From Ignelater luminosus (lineage: Eukaryota > Arthropoda > Insecta > Coleoptera > Elateridae), in NCBI GenBank assembly GCA_011009095.1, contig VTPC01001753.1, forward strand, positions 158,448 to 222,447: DNA of 64,000 nt, in the 5' to 3' direction. Below the pieces are notes generated by a model. That model was not told the DNA's origin, made no database searches, and worked only from the letters and a program-made list of their open reading frames with translations. Below, in pieces: positions 49,794 through 60,160 of this stretch. A program made the translations under genes and the position numbers. Numbering within the stretch: position 1 is the first letter of the stretch; every line of letters starts with the position of its first letter.

Positions 49794-50556
49794 TTGGCAC
49801 AGGTTCAAAGTTTGGTACGATCGCAACAACAATCGACACCAACCTCAAATCATCATCAATTCACTGAGAAGTTAGTAGAAGATGCACTGTTCACGTCACC
49901 ATCGTCACCACCACATGGCGCCACGGTAAACCAATTATTACGCCGCGCTGCCATGCAGCACCGTCGCGAACGTCGCATATCATCAGATCCAGAAAACGAA
50001 CTGAAACGAGCCAGATCAGATCTTCTGCTCGGTAATAACAATAATAACGAACTGAACCTACCCCACCCTGCACCTCCACAAACGCAACCCGCAGACTTTT
50101 CACCAAGCGCAATGAAAAATAGTATACTCCATTTAAATACAAACATAAACGCAAATTCTTTATTAAATTCGTCGTCGCATAAAACTGAAAATGAAGGTAA
50201 TGGCATTAGTAGTACGGAAAGAGATAATTCGCCATGTTCACCTTCTCTGACGCACAATAGTAGTCGTACAAATAATAATGAAGATAATGTTAAAAGTGAA
50301 CCTATGGAGCTTTTATGTAGTACAAACCAAGAAGCAGACAATAGTAATGATTCAACAGATGCACCCAACGATAATGGGCCTAGTAGTAACATGCCGCAAG
50401 GGCCTCTTTCAGGGAGTTCTGGCGGGGACCACGATGATCACGACAGCCCGATAGGACCTTACCTAACACCCTCCGAAAGCAAACTGTTTGCAACGGCAGC
50501 TGGAAGTTTTAATTTTAGTATGGCAGCTCTTGCTGCCGATCCATCTGGCCTTGGAG
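49794..50556 (+). CDS. br: broad coding exon 3: low-complexity linker
   Basis: The exon encodes 254 residues plus one base between the BTB domain and the fingers. It opens LAQVQSLVRSQQQST after the acceptor ctttttcaag (ends 49,793) and ends at the donor GGAG/GTTAGT (50,557), leaving phase 1. The sequence is rich in Gln, Asn, Ser and Pro and has no fold I recognise. Visible features are a basic stretch (RRAAMQHRRERRISS), a possible nuclear-localisation patch (NELKRARSD), a SUMO-type site with VKSEP, acidic and Asn/Ser-rich repeats, and a conserved-looking C-terminal block (GPYLTPSESKLFATAAGSF). It is an exon and not a separate gene, because it has no ATG of its own at the start, lies between good splice sites and stays open for 254 codons. 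The 178-codon open frame on the opposite strand is a shadow. Confidence 0.92.
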
Positions 50557-50825
50557 GTTAGTATATTTGCTTCTTTTTATAGATGTGTGATAGCATGAAA
50601 CAATAGATTTGTTGTTTTGATTGATGGAATGCCATTAATTATTAAGTTTTTAACAAACTGATGTTTTAGCATGTCAGAATTCCTTTTTTTTGGTTTTGTA
50701 AATTAGATTGTTCATAATTCAATGAATGCTAGTAGATTTTAGTAGTTTAAGTTAAAGCATGACTTCAGTTTTGGCAGTTAACTGTGGGTTAACTGCATTT
50801 TAACATAAAGTGTTTTTGCTCCCAG

Positions 50826-50879
50826 GTCTGAATCAATCGCTACAGCCAAATGCAGATAGTTTAGCCGGTACTTCACAAG
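50826..50879 (+). CDS. br: broad coding exon 4: 18-codon linker exon before the finger splice
   Basis: This is a micro-exon of 54 bases, missed by any length-based gene call. Joined to the preceding G it reads GLNQSLQPNADSLAGTSQ and leaves one base (G) for the next codon. The acceptor is gctcccag (ends 50,825) and the donor CAAG/GTAAGA (50,880). It keeps phase 1 on both sides, so it can be skipped without breaking the frame. Intron 3 upstream is only 269 bases. Known Broad cDNAs have a similar short block of this composition just before the fingers. Functionally it is the common donor for all alternative 3' exons. Confidence 0.9.
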
Positions 50880-53048
50880 GTAAGAATTTTAAGCAATCTT
50901 ATTAAACTAAAATAGACTGACTTTTAATCTTTTAACATTTTTACTTATACAAAGTCCGTCTGTTTTTTTGTTTATTTGTCTCAGTTGTATTGTTGAATTT
51001 TTAATGCATCTATTATTTCTAGTTTAGTTGATAAATAATATAAAAGAATCGTAAAAAAACAAACATGAAAATTTAATTTTTCTTTTACTTTGAAACACAA
51101 GTGTTTTTATAATTTAAAAAAAACAAATCTGACGTTATTTTCATAAAATGAAAAGATGCAAAAATGGTAGATTTCATAATTGCGGTTATCTGACGTCACA
51201 AGATATGTTTAAGACCAATGAAAATGAGTATGCTCTTGTACTTGGACATTTTAAGATCTAATGCAACAATCTTTGGGATAGAATATCCTAAAAGGAGCTC
51301 AGAATTTCAGTGATTTTGGTAGCCTGTGTTTATTTTGCATAAATTATTGATTTTTAATTGAATCCAATGTTACATATGCTGATTTGTTTGATTTTCGAAT
51401 ATTTTCAATTTTCTTTACATCTCAAACTAGACAATTTTAAAAGCTTAGTCCTTTTAGCGTATTATTAACCGAATCAGTGACATAATATAGTTTTACAATT
51501 CATACATGTTCTACTAAAACTGATTTAATCAATTTTGATAGTTGATAAAATAACTCAAACAAAAGAATCACAGTATCTAAAGTGTTAACATAACCTCATT
51601 TAAATTCACAGTCTAAATATGACCCAACCATGAAAGGAATTTATAAGCAAAATAAGTCAAAGAGAGGGCATAACTTTTGGCGTCAGAATCATGACTGTAG
51701 TTAGGCAAATTTATCTATGATTTATTTAGGAAAAGAAGAGCAAATTATTAATTGCGATCAATAATTTTAATTTCTTTTTACTTTTCTTTTTTACATGTAT
51801 GCAATGTAGCTACTTTTGAAAACTGCTCATAAAATTCAACAATACAAAGCTGTAATGCATTTTTATCATATTAAGATAGAATTGCATTTTATATAGATTT
51901 ACTCGAAAATCTATTAAGTACTTTCTTAATAAAATAAGAAATTAAAATTTTTATTATTGCTCTCATAATAGATTTTTGAAGTAAAAAAGAAATACTTCAG
52001 ATCTGAGTATTCCAAAATACACAGATAAGCAAATATGTAATCAAGTAACATAGTATAAAGAGAATAAACTCAAACATGAAGTGATTCTTTAATTTTAATA
52101 ACTAATAAATGTCTCGTGTTCGGAATGTTTTTTAACATCGTGTTTGTGTGTGTTCGTTCAGTTGTCCCTGGTCTGTTTTTGTGCTGTTGATTGATTTTTT
52201 CTACTTTTTAATTTTTTGGGGAAGCCAATTTTTAAGTATTTTATCTCAGATTATTACTATTATTTATAGTATCTTCTACGGTAAAGGGTTAGCTTGTAGC
52301 TGTTAGAATAACATTTTTTAGTAGGGTTAATTTAAAAACAAAGGAAGTTAATACTGTTTAGGAAACATGCATATCTAGGAATTGGGATAGGTCTTTTGTA
52401 GATTTTTTACATTCGATGCATAATTCGTAAATTTATTGTAACATAAAAACTTCTATTTTCAACATGCACATTTGATGTGTTAACAAGAATTCTACAACAG
52501 ATAGAACCTGAAGTTTTTATGAAGTAGTCCATAAATTGTTAAATAATAAAACTAGCAACAATTAAAAATACAATGAACAGATTAAAGAAGAGGAGAACAC
52601 CATCGGCCTGTTAATTGTTGCAAAGATATTTATTTGAAGATAATCAGGCCTAACTTAAATGTTGTGAATGGTTTAAATATTCATCTAGCACATAGACGTA
52701 ATTGCATTCCACAAATAATATATAAACAGTATTGAAGGAGACAATTATCTAACTGAAATGGATAATAAGGTGATAATTTTGAAGAAAGTTTCTGTGATTA
52801 AAATTGAAGAAGGTTGTTATTAAGAATGATCGATTTAGAATAATTTATGTGTTACATTGATGGAATATCAAGTGCGAGTTTTGTTATTTTAATTGTGCAG
52901 AGTGATCAGTTTTAGTAAGAAAGTAAATGAAATCCGAGAAAATTCCTTTTATGTGAAAGCTAGCGTGACAGTATAAAATATATGTGACAAATATGGATAT
53001 TTGTTTTGAAGAAAATCTGGAATTATATTGTACTTGATTACAGCGACA

Positions 53049-53282
53049 TATAATACAGGATGATCTTAAATAGCGTATTTGAAGCGTTTGAAAACAGATT
53101 TCTATTTTGGTCTTATTAGAAGTTTTCATATTCATTTCAGTTTTATTTTAAAACGTGATGAGAAAGATTGATAAATGTGATTATGATAATTTAGGTACAT
53201 AATTTCTTACGACACTCCAAAATTCTGAATACATTCCACTTTTCTTGTTACATTATAAATAACTGGATCATCCTGTATTATA
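53049..53282. mobile_element. small TIR element (234 bp), ends TATAATACAGGATGATC
   Basis: TATAATACAGGATGATC at 53,049-53,065 is repeated as its exact reverse complement ending at 53,282. The internal sequence is AT-rich and non-coding. It lies in the intron before finger exon A. Confidence 0.75.
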
Positions 53283-53833
53283 GTTTAAATATTGACGTGC
53301 TTCTTTCTTGAACCGCTAAAGTGCTAAATAGTATTCAGATATCTGTATATTTGCATACACAATTGTTGATGTATAGATCATTTTAAGGCAAATTTTAAAA
53401 ATGAATAAAAACAATAATGATAAATCTTTCTGATTAATTAGTTTTAAATTTAATTATCTTAACATGATCAAGTTCCTTGATAAAGTGATGTACAACTTTA
53501 CATATTACAGATTTCATAATCAGTAATTCCTATTACAAGGAGGGTAACGTGACACTGCCCCCTTAGTATTATTAAATTTTTTTCCCTTGAAATATTATTG
53601 GGAATTGAAATGGCTGATTGATACTGTTAATTTTATGTATTCAATAAGTCTCAAAAAAGGAAATATTGTGCTCTAGATGTCGGTTAACGTTGTTTTTAAA
53701 ATTAAAAATTGAATCATATTGTAATAATTTATTATCAGTGTGTGTCCATAAAATGATCTGTGCATAAGTTTAAATCTATTCAATTGTAAAATTTCTTAAG
53801 GATTATTTTTTAATAAGTCATTTGTATATTTTT

Positions 53834-53859
53834 ATAATAATAATAATAATAATAATAAC
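53834..53859. repeat. (AAT)n microsatellite followed by CAG units
   Basis: About eight AAT/ATA units, followed by CAGCAGCA. It lies in the intron before finger exon A. Confidence 0.9.
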
Positions 53860-54919
53860 AGCAGCATAGTATTAATAGTAGAGGCTTTTTAAATACATTG
53901 CCAAATTCTGCATAGCTATAACATGTACATACACATATTTCGTGATATTTGAGAATTTTAGACAATATTAGTTATTAACACCGCTAAGCTTTGTTTGATT
54001 ACTCAACAACTTCGGTGTAATGTTGCAAAATAATGATTGTGAACATAATAACTATTGAAATGAAAAATTGATGCAGTTTTATGAAAGGCTACTTTTTTTG
54101 TTTTGTGTAATAGAAAACACATTAATAGTTTTGAATAATCAAGCAAAGTTTAATGAGGCAACTTTAAAAACCATTTTATCTGTATTTTTTGTTTTAATCT
54201 ATATAGTGCTCAGCATGTATATTCATTTAAAATCCAAAATTACATTTGATTTGTCAGTTCAAATAATCAGTAAATTAAAACAGAAGAGATGAAACCAAAT
54301 ACGACAGGAATCCATTGTCTAGCGTTTCGTTCATAACAAGGAAAACAGAAATCAAGGAAATTAATATAATTATATTCCTCAGTGAGGATTCGAGCATAAG
54401 TATAACATTTATTGATATTTCTTCATAATGTGATCTCAACGAGATATTACAAAGCAATAAGAAATTGATTCCGTTGCCATAAATTGGATGAAATGTTACA
54501 AACGAGAGTTGCAGATGTAATGGCTCACCCCTTCGAATTGGTGATTATTCTCACAAAAGAAACGAATCTTGTTTTTGGAGAAAGGATTTTATTTTTAAAA
54601 GTATTTAAGATTATTCTTTATAAGTTTATTCAGGAAATTTATTGTTGGTCCGTTAAATAAAATCAAGAACCGACCAAGAACTACTGACGTACTCAAAATT
54701 AAAAACAAACCCCTTTCATATTTAAATCACATGCTGAGTACTCCCATTCCTAATAAGTAACAATTTAATTTAATTTTTACATTTCTTTTGAAGATATTTT
54801 CTAATTTTCCTAATTATAAATTTGGGGTTTTTCATAAGTTTTAAGTAATATTAAGGCGTGTAAATAGCTTTTGAAGTGCGGCAAAAAAAGAGGCTAATTG
54901 AGGCCCTTTCTGCCGCCAG

Positions 54920-55152
54920 GTGTGGAGGACTTCCGTTGTCAACCCTGCAACAAAAGCCTGTCATCTTTAACACGTCTGAAGAGGCATATTCAAAACGTGC
55001 ATATGCGACCGTCCCGAGAACCCGTGTGCAACATATGCAAACGGGTTTACAGCAGTTTAAATTCCCTCCGAAATCACAAGAGTATTTATCATCGTAACAT
55101 CAAGAATATTAAGACTGACGATATGATACCACCGCATTCGTTTTATTTGTGA
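54920..55152 (+). CDS. br: broad alternative 3' exon A: C2H2 finger pair (FRCQPC type)
   Basis: This terminal exon encodes 76 residues after the split Gly codon and begins VEDFRCQPC. It carries two C2H2 fingers of the form C-x2-C-x12-H-x4-H: finger 1 from CQPC to HIQNVH, finger 2 from CNIC to HKSIYH, joined by the linker MRPSREPV. A short basic/polar tail ends with FYL and a TGA. The acceptor tgccgccag ends at 54,919 and the reading phase matches exon 4. The predicted isoform has about 475 residues. By position (first of four) and sequence it may be the pair usually labelled Z4, but I am not certain of the label. The upstream intron from exon 4 is 4.0 kb. An AATAAA lies at 55,170-55,175, with further candidates downstream. 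Confidence 0.92.
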
Positions 55153-57307
55153 AAGATTGCAAAGATAAAAATAAACGATAAGAAAAAAATAATAATACGG
55201 ACTTAAGTTTAAAATATTGCAATATACGTCCATGAAATGTGCTTAATGATTTTTTCGGAGTTGTTCCTAATTCTTATATGATTATTGTTTCTTTATTGTG
55301 TTTTTTTTTAAGATATTTTGTTTTTATGATTAATTGTTGGTTATCTACCAGAAGGAAATGGATGATTTTATGTGGTGGATTTAAATAATAACAAAATGTA
55401 TATAAAATAAAAATGGTCCATTTCTTTTCTCGGGATTGCAACCAGTGAATTATTATAAACGTACAAATGGTTCTATTATATATTAAATATTTATTATTAT
55501 TTTATAATTGAAGATGGTTAATTACATTTCTTGTTTCTTTTTTAATATGGTGTAAAGAAATAATTACACAGCAAATTGGAAATATTTATACAGAATTCCC
55601 TGTTATTACAAGAAAACAAAAAAATTTACCCTTTTTCTTTATGTGTAACAATGATTGGTTTTGGTTTGCATGAAAAAGGAAATTGCTTGCCGCTTCATTT
55701 TAATGTTCTAAAAACCTTAATTATCTAACACGTCTAAATTCTAACAGTCACAATTAGTCATGTTTAAGTGTTGCAATCGAATTATTGTATGGATCTGTTA
55801 TTTTTAAAGTAAATTTAAAAGTTGAATTATATTAAATATGGCAATTAGAACTGATTCAAATGAGTTACTTCAGTTGAATTTTTTTCATTATTTTTCTTAC
55901 ACAGAGTGGGGCAAAGACTATAAACATTTTTTAAAATTCAATAACTTTTTATTTTTTTTTAACTGTGTATTACAGTTATTTTCAATTATTCACAAAGGAT
56001 GGGAGTTTTTTATTGGCATAAAAATAGTTGGCAATTGCTTTGCAAAAACAATAACCTGCTGTAGCAGTTTACCATCAAAAACTTAATAGAGCATTTTCAG
56101 TATTACATCATGCATACAAGAATGTATCGACTACTGTGATGGTCATCTCCTTGAAACTATATTTAAAAAGTGAATTTCAAACAAAACTTCCTCTTTGATT
56201 AATAGTCACTTTTGTGATGTGCCGTAGAATAAATAAATAAGTTATTGCAATTCATACTCTTGGTCCCACCCTGTACATATAAAAACAATATTTTATGTAT
56301 TTGTTGTGAATATAGCATATCTTTTCTAATTGCCAATGTTTTATTTGTAAGTGGATTGTTTGTTAACACTATTTGTTTAATCAGTTTATGAATTTATTTT
56401 CTATCAAAATCGAAAAATTATACATTTTTAATTTTTATATTGGTCAAAATTCTCACGAATTTAATTAATTTAATTAAAGAAACTTGTTATATTTCATTCT
56501 TTTTAATCCAAATTTGAGTTTATAATTTTCATCTTGAAAGTTATGCACCATAATTGAACTCACATCAATGCAAATAGTATTAATAATAAACAATCCATGT
56601 CAATTCTAGATATTATTTAGAAATTCTCCAGACTAACTTTTAGGAAATGTGTAATGTAATATTAAACAGTTAATTATGGCAAAATAGTTCTAAAAATTAT
56701 ACTTTTTTCACTTTAAGGTTATTGTTTTATAGCCCAAAATAGAAACAAAAGAATTAGCACAATCACAGCAAAATCGTCTCAAAGTTATCATTACATATAT
56801 TGAAATATTTCTAGTTTCATGAAACCATTAAAAGATATCTACCACTAAAAATACTAATGAAGCTTTGATCTGTTTGATTCAATGCCAATAACTATAACTC
56901 AAGCTTTTTTTGTATATAATGCCAAAGAAATGTAGGTATAATTTTTAATTTGTTGTGAGATTATTGCTTTACACTGTATATAACACATAAGCTCTTTTAA
57001 TTTCAAACATTCACTACAATTTACTATTTGACTGCCATTTCGAATTTTAAATTTGTAAAATGAAGAGATTACTGTTCTGCAAAAAAATTTATGACCATTC
57101 CTTCCATATTGAAACAGTGTTTTGATAGCTTATGATGTATAAAATGCTTTAAAAAAAAATAATCGATTAAAACAAATTACGCTAGGGAGTTAAGGGTTAC
57201 AAAAAAGCATATATATCTATAAAATAACATTATTATAATGTAAGACATGCTTGACTGAATTAAATAGAGCGGGGGCCTAATTGGTGTTATGTGTTCCCGG
57301 TGCGCAG
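55153..57307 (+). other. br: 3' UTR of exon A and spacer to exon B
   Basis: This DNA is AT-rich with several AATAAA-type signals after exon A, the first at 55,170-55,175. One inverted-repeat element lies at 55,900-56,275. No further finger or coding exon is visible. Confidence 0.6.
55900..56275. mobile_element. TIR element (about 376 bp) in the exon A 3' region
   Basis: ACAGAGTGGGGCAAAGACTA at the left matches the reverse complement of the right end, ACAGGGTGGGACCAAGAGTA, over about 22 bases. The internal sequence includes an 82-codon frame without any motif. It probably lies in the 3' UTR or downstream of finger exon A. Confidence 0.6.
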
Positions 57308-57525
57308 CCCGAAGACTGAGCCTCCCCCTTCCCTTGATGGCCACCCATCGCTGTGATGTCTGCGGCAAACTGCTCAGCACCAAACTCACTCTGAAAAGAC
57401 ACAAGGAGCAGCAGCATCTGCAGCCTCTCAACAACGCTGTGTGCACGCTCTGCCATAAAGTGTTCCGGACTTTAAATTCATTAAATAATCATCGAAGCAT
57501 CTATCACCGCAGACAAAAACAGTAA
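57308..57525 (+). CDS. br: broad alternative 3' exon B: C2H2 finger pair (HRCDVC type)
   Basis: The exon encodes 71 residues after the split Ala codon (G/CC), beginning [18 protein letters not shown]. The two fingers are CDVC to HKEQQH and CTLC to HRSIYH, both C-x2-C-x12-H-x4-H. The protein ends HRRQKQ and TAA. The acceptor is placed at gtgcgcag (ends 57,307). It is the AG that keeps phase 1 close to the fingers, but its polypyrimidine tract is weak, so this boundary is less sure than the others. The predicted isoform has about 470 residues. It probably corresponds to the pair known as Z2 (low certainty on the label). The exon is clearly GC-richer than its surroundings. Confidence 0.9.
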
Positions 57526-59055
57526 CTTTAGTCTGTAGAGAACAAAAATTAATTCTTTTGTGACAAAAGAAAATAACAAAATTTATAAGTCAAAATTTTG
57601 TTTTTGTTATTTTTTATTGAAAATGTCCATCCAAGAGGCTACAGTAAGACATGACTACATTATGCCCCCGCAGTAATTTATAAGATTTATTGTTTGTCAA
57701 GCTGTCTCATAATATACACAAAAAAATATATTTATATTAATTATTAGATAATTTAATATATTACATAGTTGTATGTATATGCATATTTACATTTAAAATT
57801 GTACTAAACATAGTTAGAGGATTGTTACCGAGCTTTTAATCTTACACATAATTTTTCTTTATTTTGCATTTATTATTTGGCACTGTGATATTTAATTTAG
57901 TAGATTTTGTTTAAATATTTGAAAAATCTATTTGTTAACAGTGATAGATGTGTAATGACTAAAATTTCGGTAATTATTTTGGAAAAGCCTGAATTAAAAA
58001 AATCAAAGTTAGACTTTATAATAATAATAATTAGGCGGTGAAAGGGACTCTTCCATTTATATACATAGAATTAATCTTTTCTATTTTTACTTTTCATAAT
58101 TTTTCATATATTTTATAAATTATTTTAAATTATTGTATAGAGAGAACAGGACTTTTCTTATTAAAAGACTGAAATTAAAGTGTATTTAGGTGACTTTACC
58201 AAAACATGCTAATATAGTAACTTGGCCTTGTGAAGATTTAAGTAATTCTTGTAGTATTTTGTCAATATTCAAAGTAAACATTGAGTATGAAAATTTAATT
58301 TATGTGAATAGTTACGTTCTTCTTCAAGATTAATCAGAACTTTTATCACAATTGCTAAGTTAATATTTTAAGTTTTACAGAAAGGTAGATAAAAAAGAAA
58401 TTTTTAAGCTTATTGGATTTTGTTTTTGATATTCGTAATACTTTGCTGTTTCACAGATTTATTTATAGCTTTGTTTTACACTCACTATATTTTACAAACC
58501 AATGAGGTAGTAAACGACACATTCGTTTAAGTTTCAGTTTGAATTCAACATTTCCATAATATAATTTATACATTGCAATTTATTTGGTAGTAGCAGGGTT
58601 AGTTTAGTTTTTTTACAGGCGTTCGCTACTAAATTAAGAGAGTCAAGATTTTAGCATGTTTTTGTGATTTCAACTAATAGTTGTTATTTCTAGAACTGAC
58701 TTAGATCTTGAAGTGAATTAAAAGAAAATGTAACGACGATGATATAAACAATGATAAAAAGGACTGAGTTCGTTGCAAGTTTTGTTTTTTATAGCGGTAT
58801 TTGTTAAGACTGAGCTTTTAATTATTTCTTCGATTTTTGGACTGATTCGGTTAAAAATTAAAAAGAGAGAGAAAGAGAGATTGGCAACCCCTTTTTTAAT
58901 TTTATTAATTCGTCCTGTGTAGTTATTAGTTATAGTTTGCATTGCGCATGTTCATGTTGTTTGATGCAATATTATATTTTATGTACTGTTGTATAACCTT
59001 TATTTATGTTTAAATATATTTTTACATTGGCAACGTAGCTTGAGTTTTATTTTTG
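57526..59055 (+). other. br: 3' UTR of exon B and spacer to exon C
   Basis: The segment is strongly AT-rich and has no gene that I can support. A short purine run (GA-rich, about 58,860-58,881) is present. It ends abruptly at the GC-rich island that contains exons C and D. Confidence 0.6.
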
Positions 59056-59303
59056 CTTGTTACGGAGCCTCCCCCACTGACCCCTACTGTTCACACACAA
59101 GTGTTGCCACCAGGAGATGCAGCCCTGTGTGTAGATGATTAGGTGCGTGGGGCGGGCTCGCGGTCCGCACCCGCCCCACTAGGTGTCGGGCAGGTACATG
59201 ATGCGACGGCGGCGGTGGGCCGGGGCCGCGGCCGCGCGTCCGGATTCTGCTGGTGGCAACACGCGCGGACTGGACCATAGCGAGCTTGGTTTTGCTGTTG
59301 CAG

Positions 59304-59524
59304 GGGCATCGCCCAAGAAGGTGTTCACGTGCCAGCTCTGTGGTAAGATGTTGTGCTCTAAGGCGTCCCTGAAGCGCCACATCGCGGACAAGCACGCCGA
59401 GCGGCAGGAAGAGTACCGTTGCGTCATCTGCGAGCGCGTGTACTGCTCCCGGAACTCGCTCATGACGCACATCTACACGTACCACAAGTCGCGGCCCGGA
59501 GACATCGACATTAAATTCTTTTAG
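59304..59524 (+). CDS. br: broad alternative 3' exon C: C2H2 finger pair (FTCQLC type)
   Basis: The exon encodes 72 residues after the split Gly codon, beginning ASPKKVFTCQLC. The fingers are CQLC to HIADKH and CVIC to HIYTYH, linked by AERQEEYR, with the short tail KSRPGDIDIKFF and TAG. The acceptor gctgttgcag ends at 59,303 with phase 1. The predicted isoform has about 471 residues. It probably corresponds to Z3 in the usual nomenclature (uncertain). The frame stays open upstream of the acceptor to about 59,183 with an ATG at 59,198, which I regard as open intron in GC-rich DNA. No AATAAA lies between its stop and exon D. Confidence 0.92.
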
Positions 59525-59640
59525 CCTCCCCGCCTCCCAGGTACCTATCCCGCTCGCTTGTTATCTTGAGTTGCTTCTGTGTGGGTTGCTGGCATGTGGT
59601 GTAGGGCGCGCGGGCCCCATCTGTACGCTGGCTGTTGCAG

Positions 59641-59957
59641 GCGCCGTCGTGCGGATGCCCCCGCCCACCTCGGGAGGCATCAATGAGCCGCAGGAGTGCC
59701 CTTACTGCCGCCGCACCTTCAGCTGCTACTACTCGCTCAAACGCCACTTCCAGGATAAACATGAGCAATCGGACACGTTGTACGTGTGCGAGTTCTGCCA
59801 TCGCCGCTACCGCACTAAGAACTCGCTGACCACGCACAAGAGCCTGCAGCACCGCGGCTCCAGCGGTATGCTCAAACGTCTGCTCAAGACCTCGGCCATC
59901 AAGAGCGTGCTGGGGCCGCAGCCCCCGCCACCACCGCAACCGCCCCGTCTGCTCTGA
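59641..59957 (+). CDS. br: broad alternative 3' exon D: C2H2 finger pair (ECPYC type) with long tail
   Basis: The exon encodes 104 residues after the split Gly codon, beginning AVVRMPPPTSGGINEPQE. The fingers are CPYC to HFQDKH and CEFC to HKSLQH, both C-x2-C-x12-H-x4-H. A basic tail GSSGMLKRLLKTSAIK follows, then a poly-Pro/Gln end (PPPPPQPPRLL) and TGA. The acceptor gctgttgcag ends at 59,640, phase 1, and its last ten bases equal those before exon C. The tail after the fingers is familiar from the Broad isoform I recall as Z1 (label moderately certain). The predicted isoform has about 503 residues, the longest here. It is the last finger exon found on this strand. Confidence 0.92.
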
Positions 59958-60020
59958 CCGCCGTCGCCCCCGTGCTCTCGCCCGCCGGCCTAATGCTCAG
60001 CCTACTACTACTTCATTCAG

Positions 60021-60160
60021 GTCTCAGTGCTCCAACCACAAGTACAAAAGCTCAGAGTATATTATTCTATATTAAGAGAGATGATAATGTAATTTTTAAT
60101 CTTTTACACATAGGTTATTATCTCATGTCGAAATTATACATATACATACGAAAAAAATAA
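60021..60160 (+). CDS. possible finger-less alternative terminal exon of broad
   Basis: A good acceptor (pyrimidine-rich tract then cttcattcag, ending 60,020) is followed by a frame in exactly the phase needed after exon 4. Splicing would give G followed by 45 residues starting LSAPTTSTKAQS and ending YIRKK, then TAA. There is no zinc finger. If used, it would yield a 444-residue BTB-only protein, a possible dominant-negative or cofactor-only form. The sequence has no relative I recognise and the second half is AT-rich, so it could equally be 3' UTR of the exon C/D transcripts with a chance splice site. Only phase and consensus support it. Confidence 0.3.

Larger units (their letters stand above)
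50880..54919 (+). other. br: broad intron between exon 4 and finger exon A (4,040 bp)
   Basis: This is the common downstream intron, and its donor GTAAGA serves all finger exons. It is AT-rich, with one small inverted-repeat element (53,049-53,282) and an (AAT)n microsatellite at 53,834-53,859. I looked for a further finger pair (C-x2-C-x12-H-x4-H) here and saw none. Confidence 0.8.
59056..60012 (+). promoter_or_regulatory. br: GC-rich island containing finger exons C and D
   Basis: Between about 59,056 and 60,012 the base composition changes sharply from AT-rich to GC-rich with many CpGs, and it changes back after 60,012. Coding constraint explains exons C and D but not the roughly 245 bases upstream of exon C, nor the 116-base gap between them. 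A CpG island, an internal promoter or splicing-enhancer-rich intron are possible readings. Only the composition is seen directly. Confidence 0.5.
32594..60160 (+). other. br: broad (Broad-Complex) gene body, BTB-zinc finger transcription factor locus
   Basis: This entry covers the whole gene as reconstructed from splice consensus and reading phase. Four common coding exons (32,610-32,795; 35,312-35,503; 49,794-50,556; 50,826-50,879) give a 398-codon core plus one base. That core is joined to one of four alternative 3' exons, each carrying a C2H2 finger pair and a stop. In known insects Broad is a nuclear factor induced by 20-hydroxyecdysone that specifies pupal development, and its isoforms differ only in the finger pair. 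The BTB domain mediates dimerisation and the fingers bind DNA. All joins seen here keep frame: phase 0 at the first two junctions, phase 1 at the third and at every core-to-finger junction. 5' UTR exons upstream of 32,594 are likely but not resolved. Confidence 0.93.

Noticed and set aside
49856-50392. 178-codon open frame on the minus strand, and an 87-codon one within it
   Set aside because: They lie opposite broad exon 3. The Leu/Ser/Arg-rich composition is the mirror of the Gln/Asn/Ser codons on the coding strand.
59183-59303. Upstream extension of exon C as coding exon
   Set aside because: A phase-matched acceptor sits at 59,303, and the upstream part has no resemblance to Broad. It is kept only as an internal-promoter hypothesis.
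59084-59939. Minus-strand open frames of 97-142 codons
   Set aside because: They lie opposite finger exons C and D in the GC-rich island, where stop codons are rare. No domain is visible and the plus-strand fingers are decisive.
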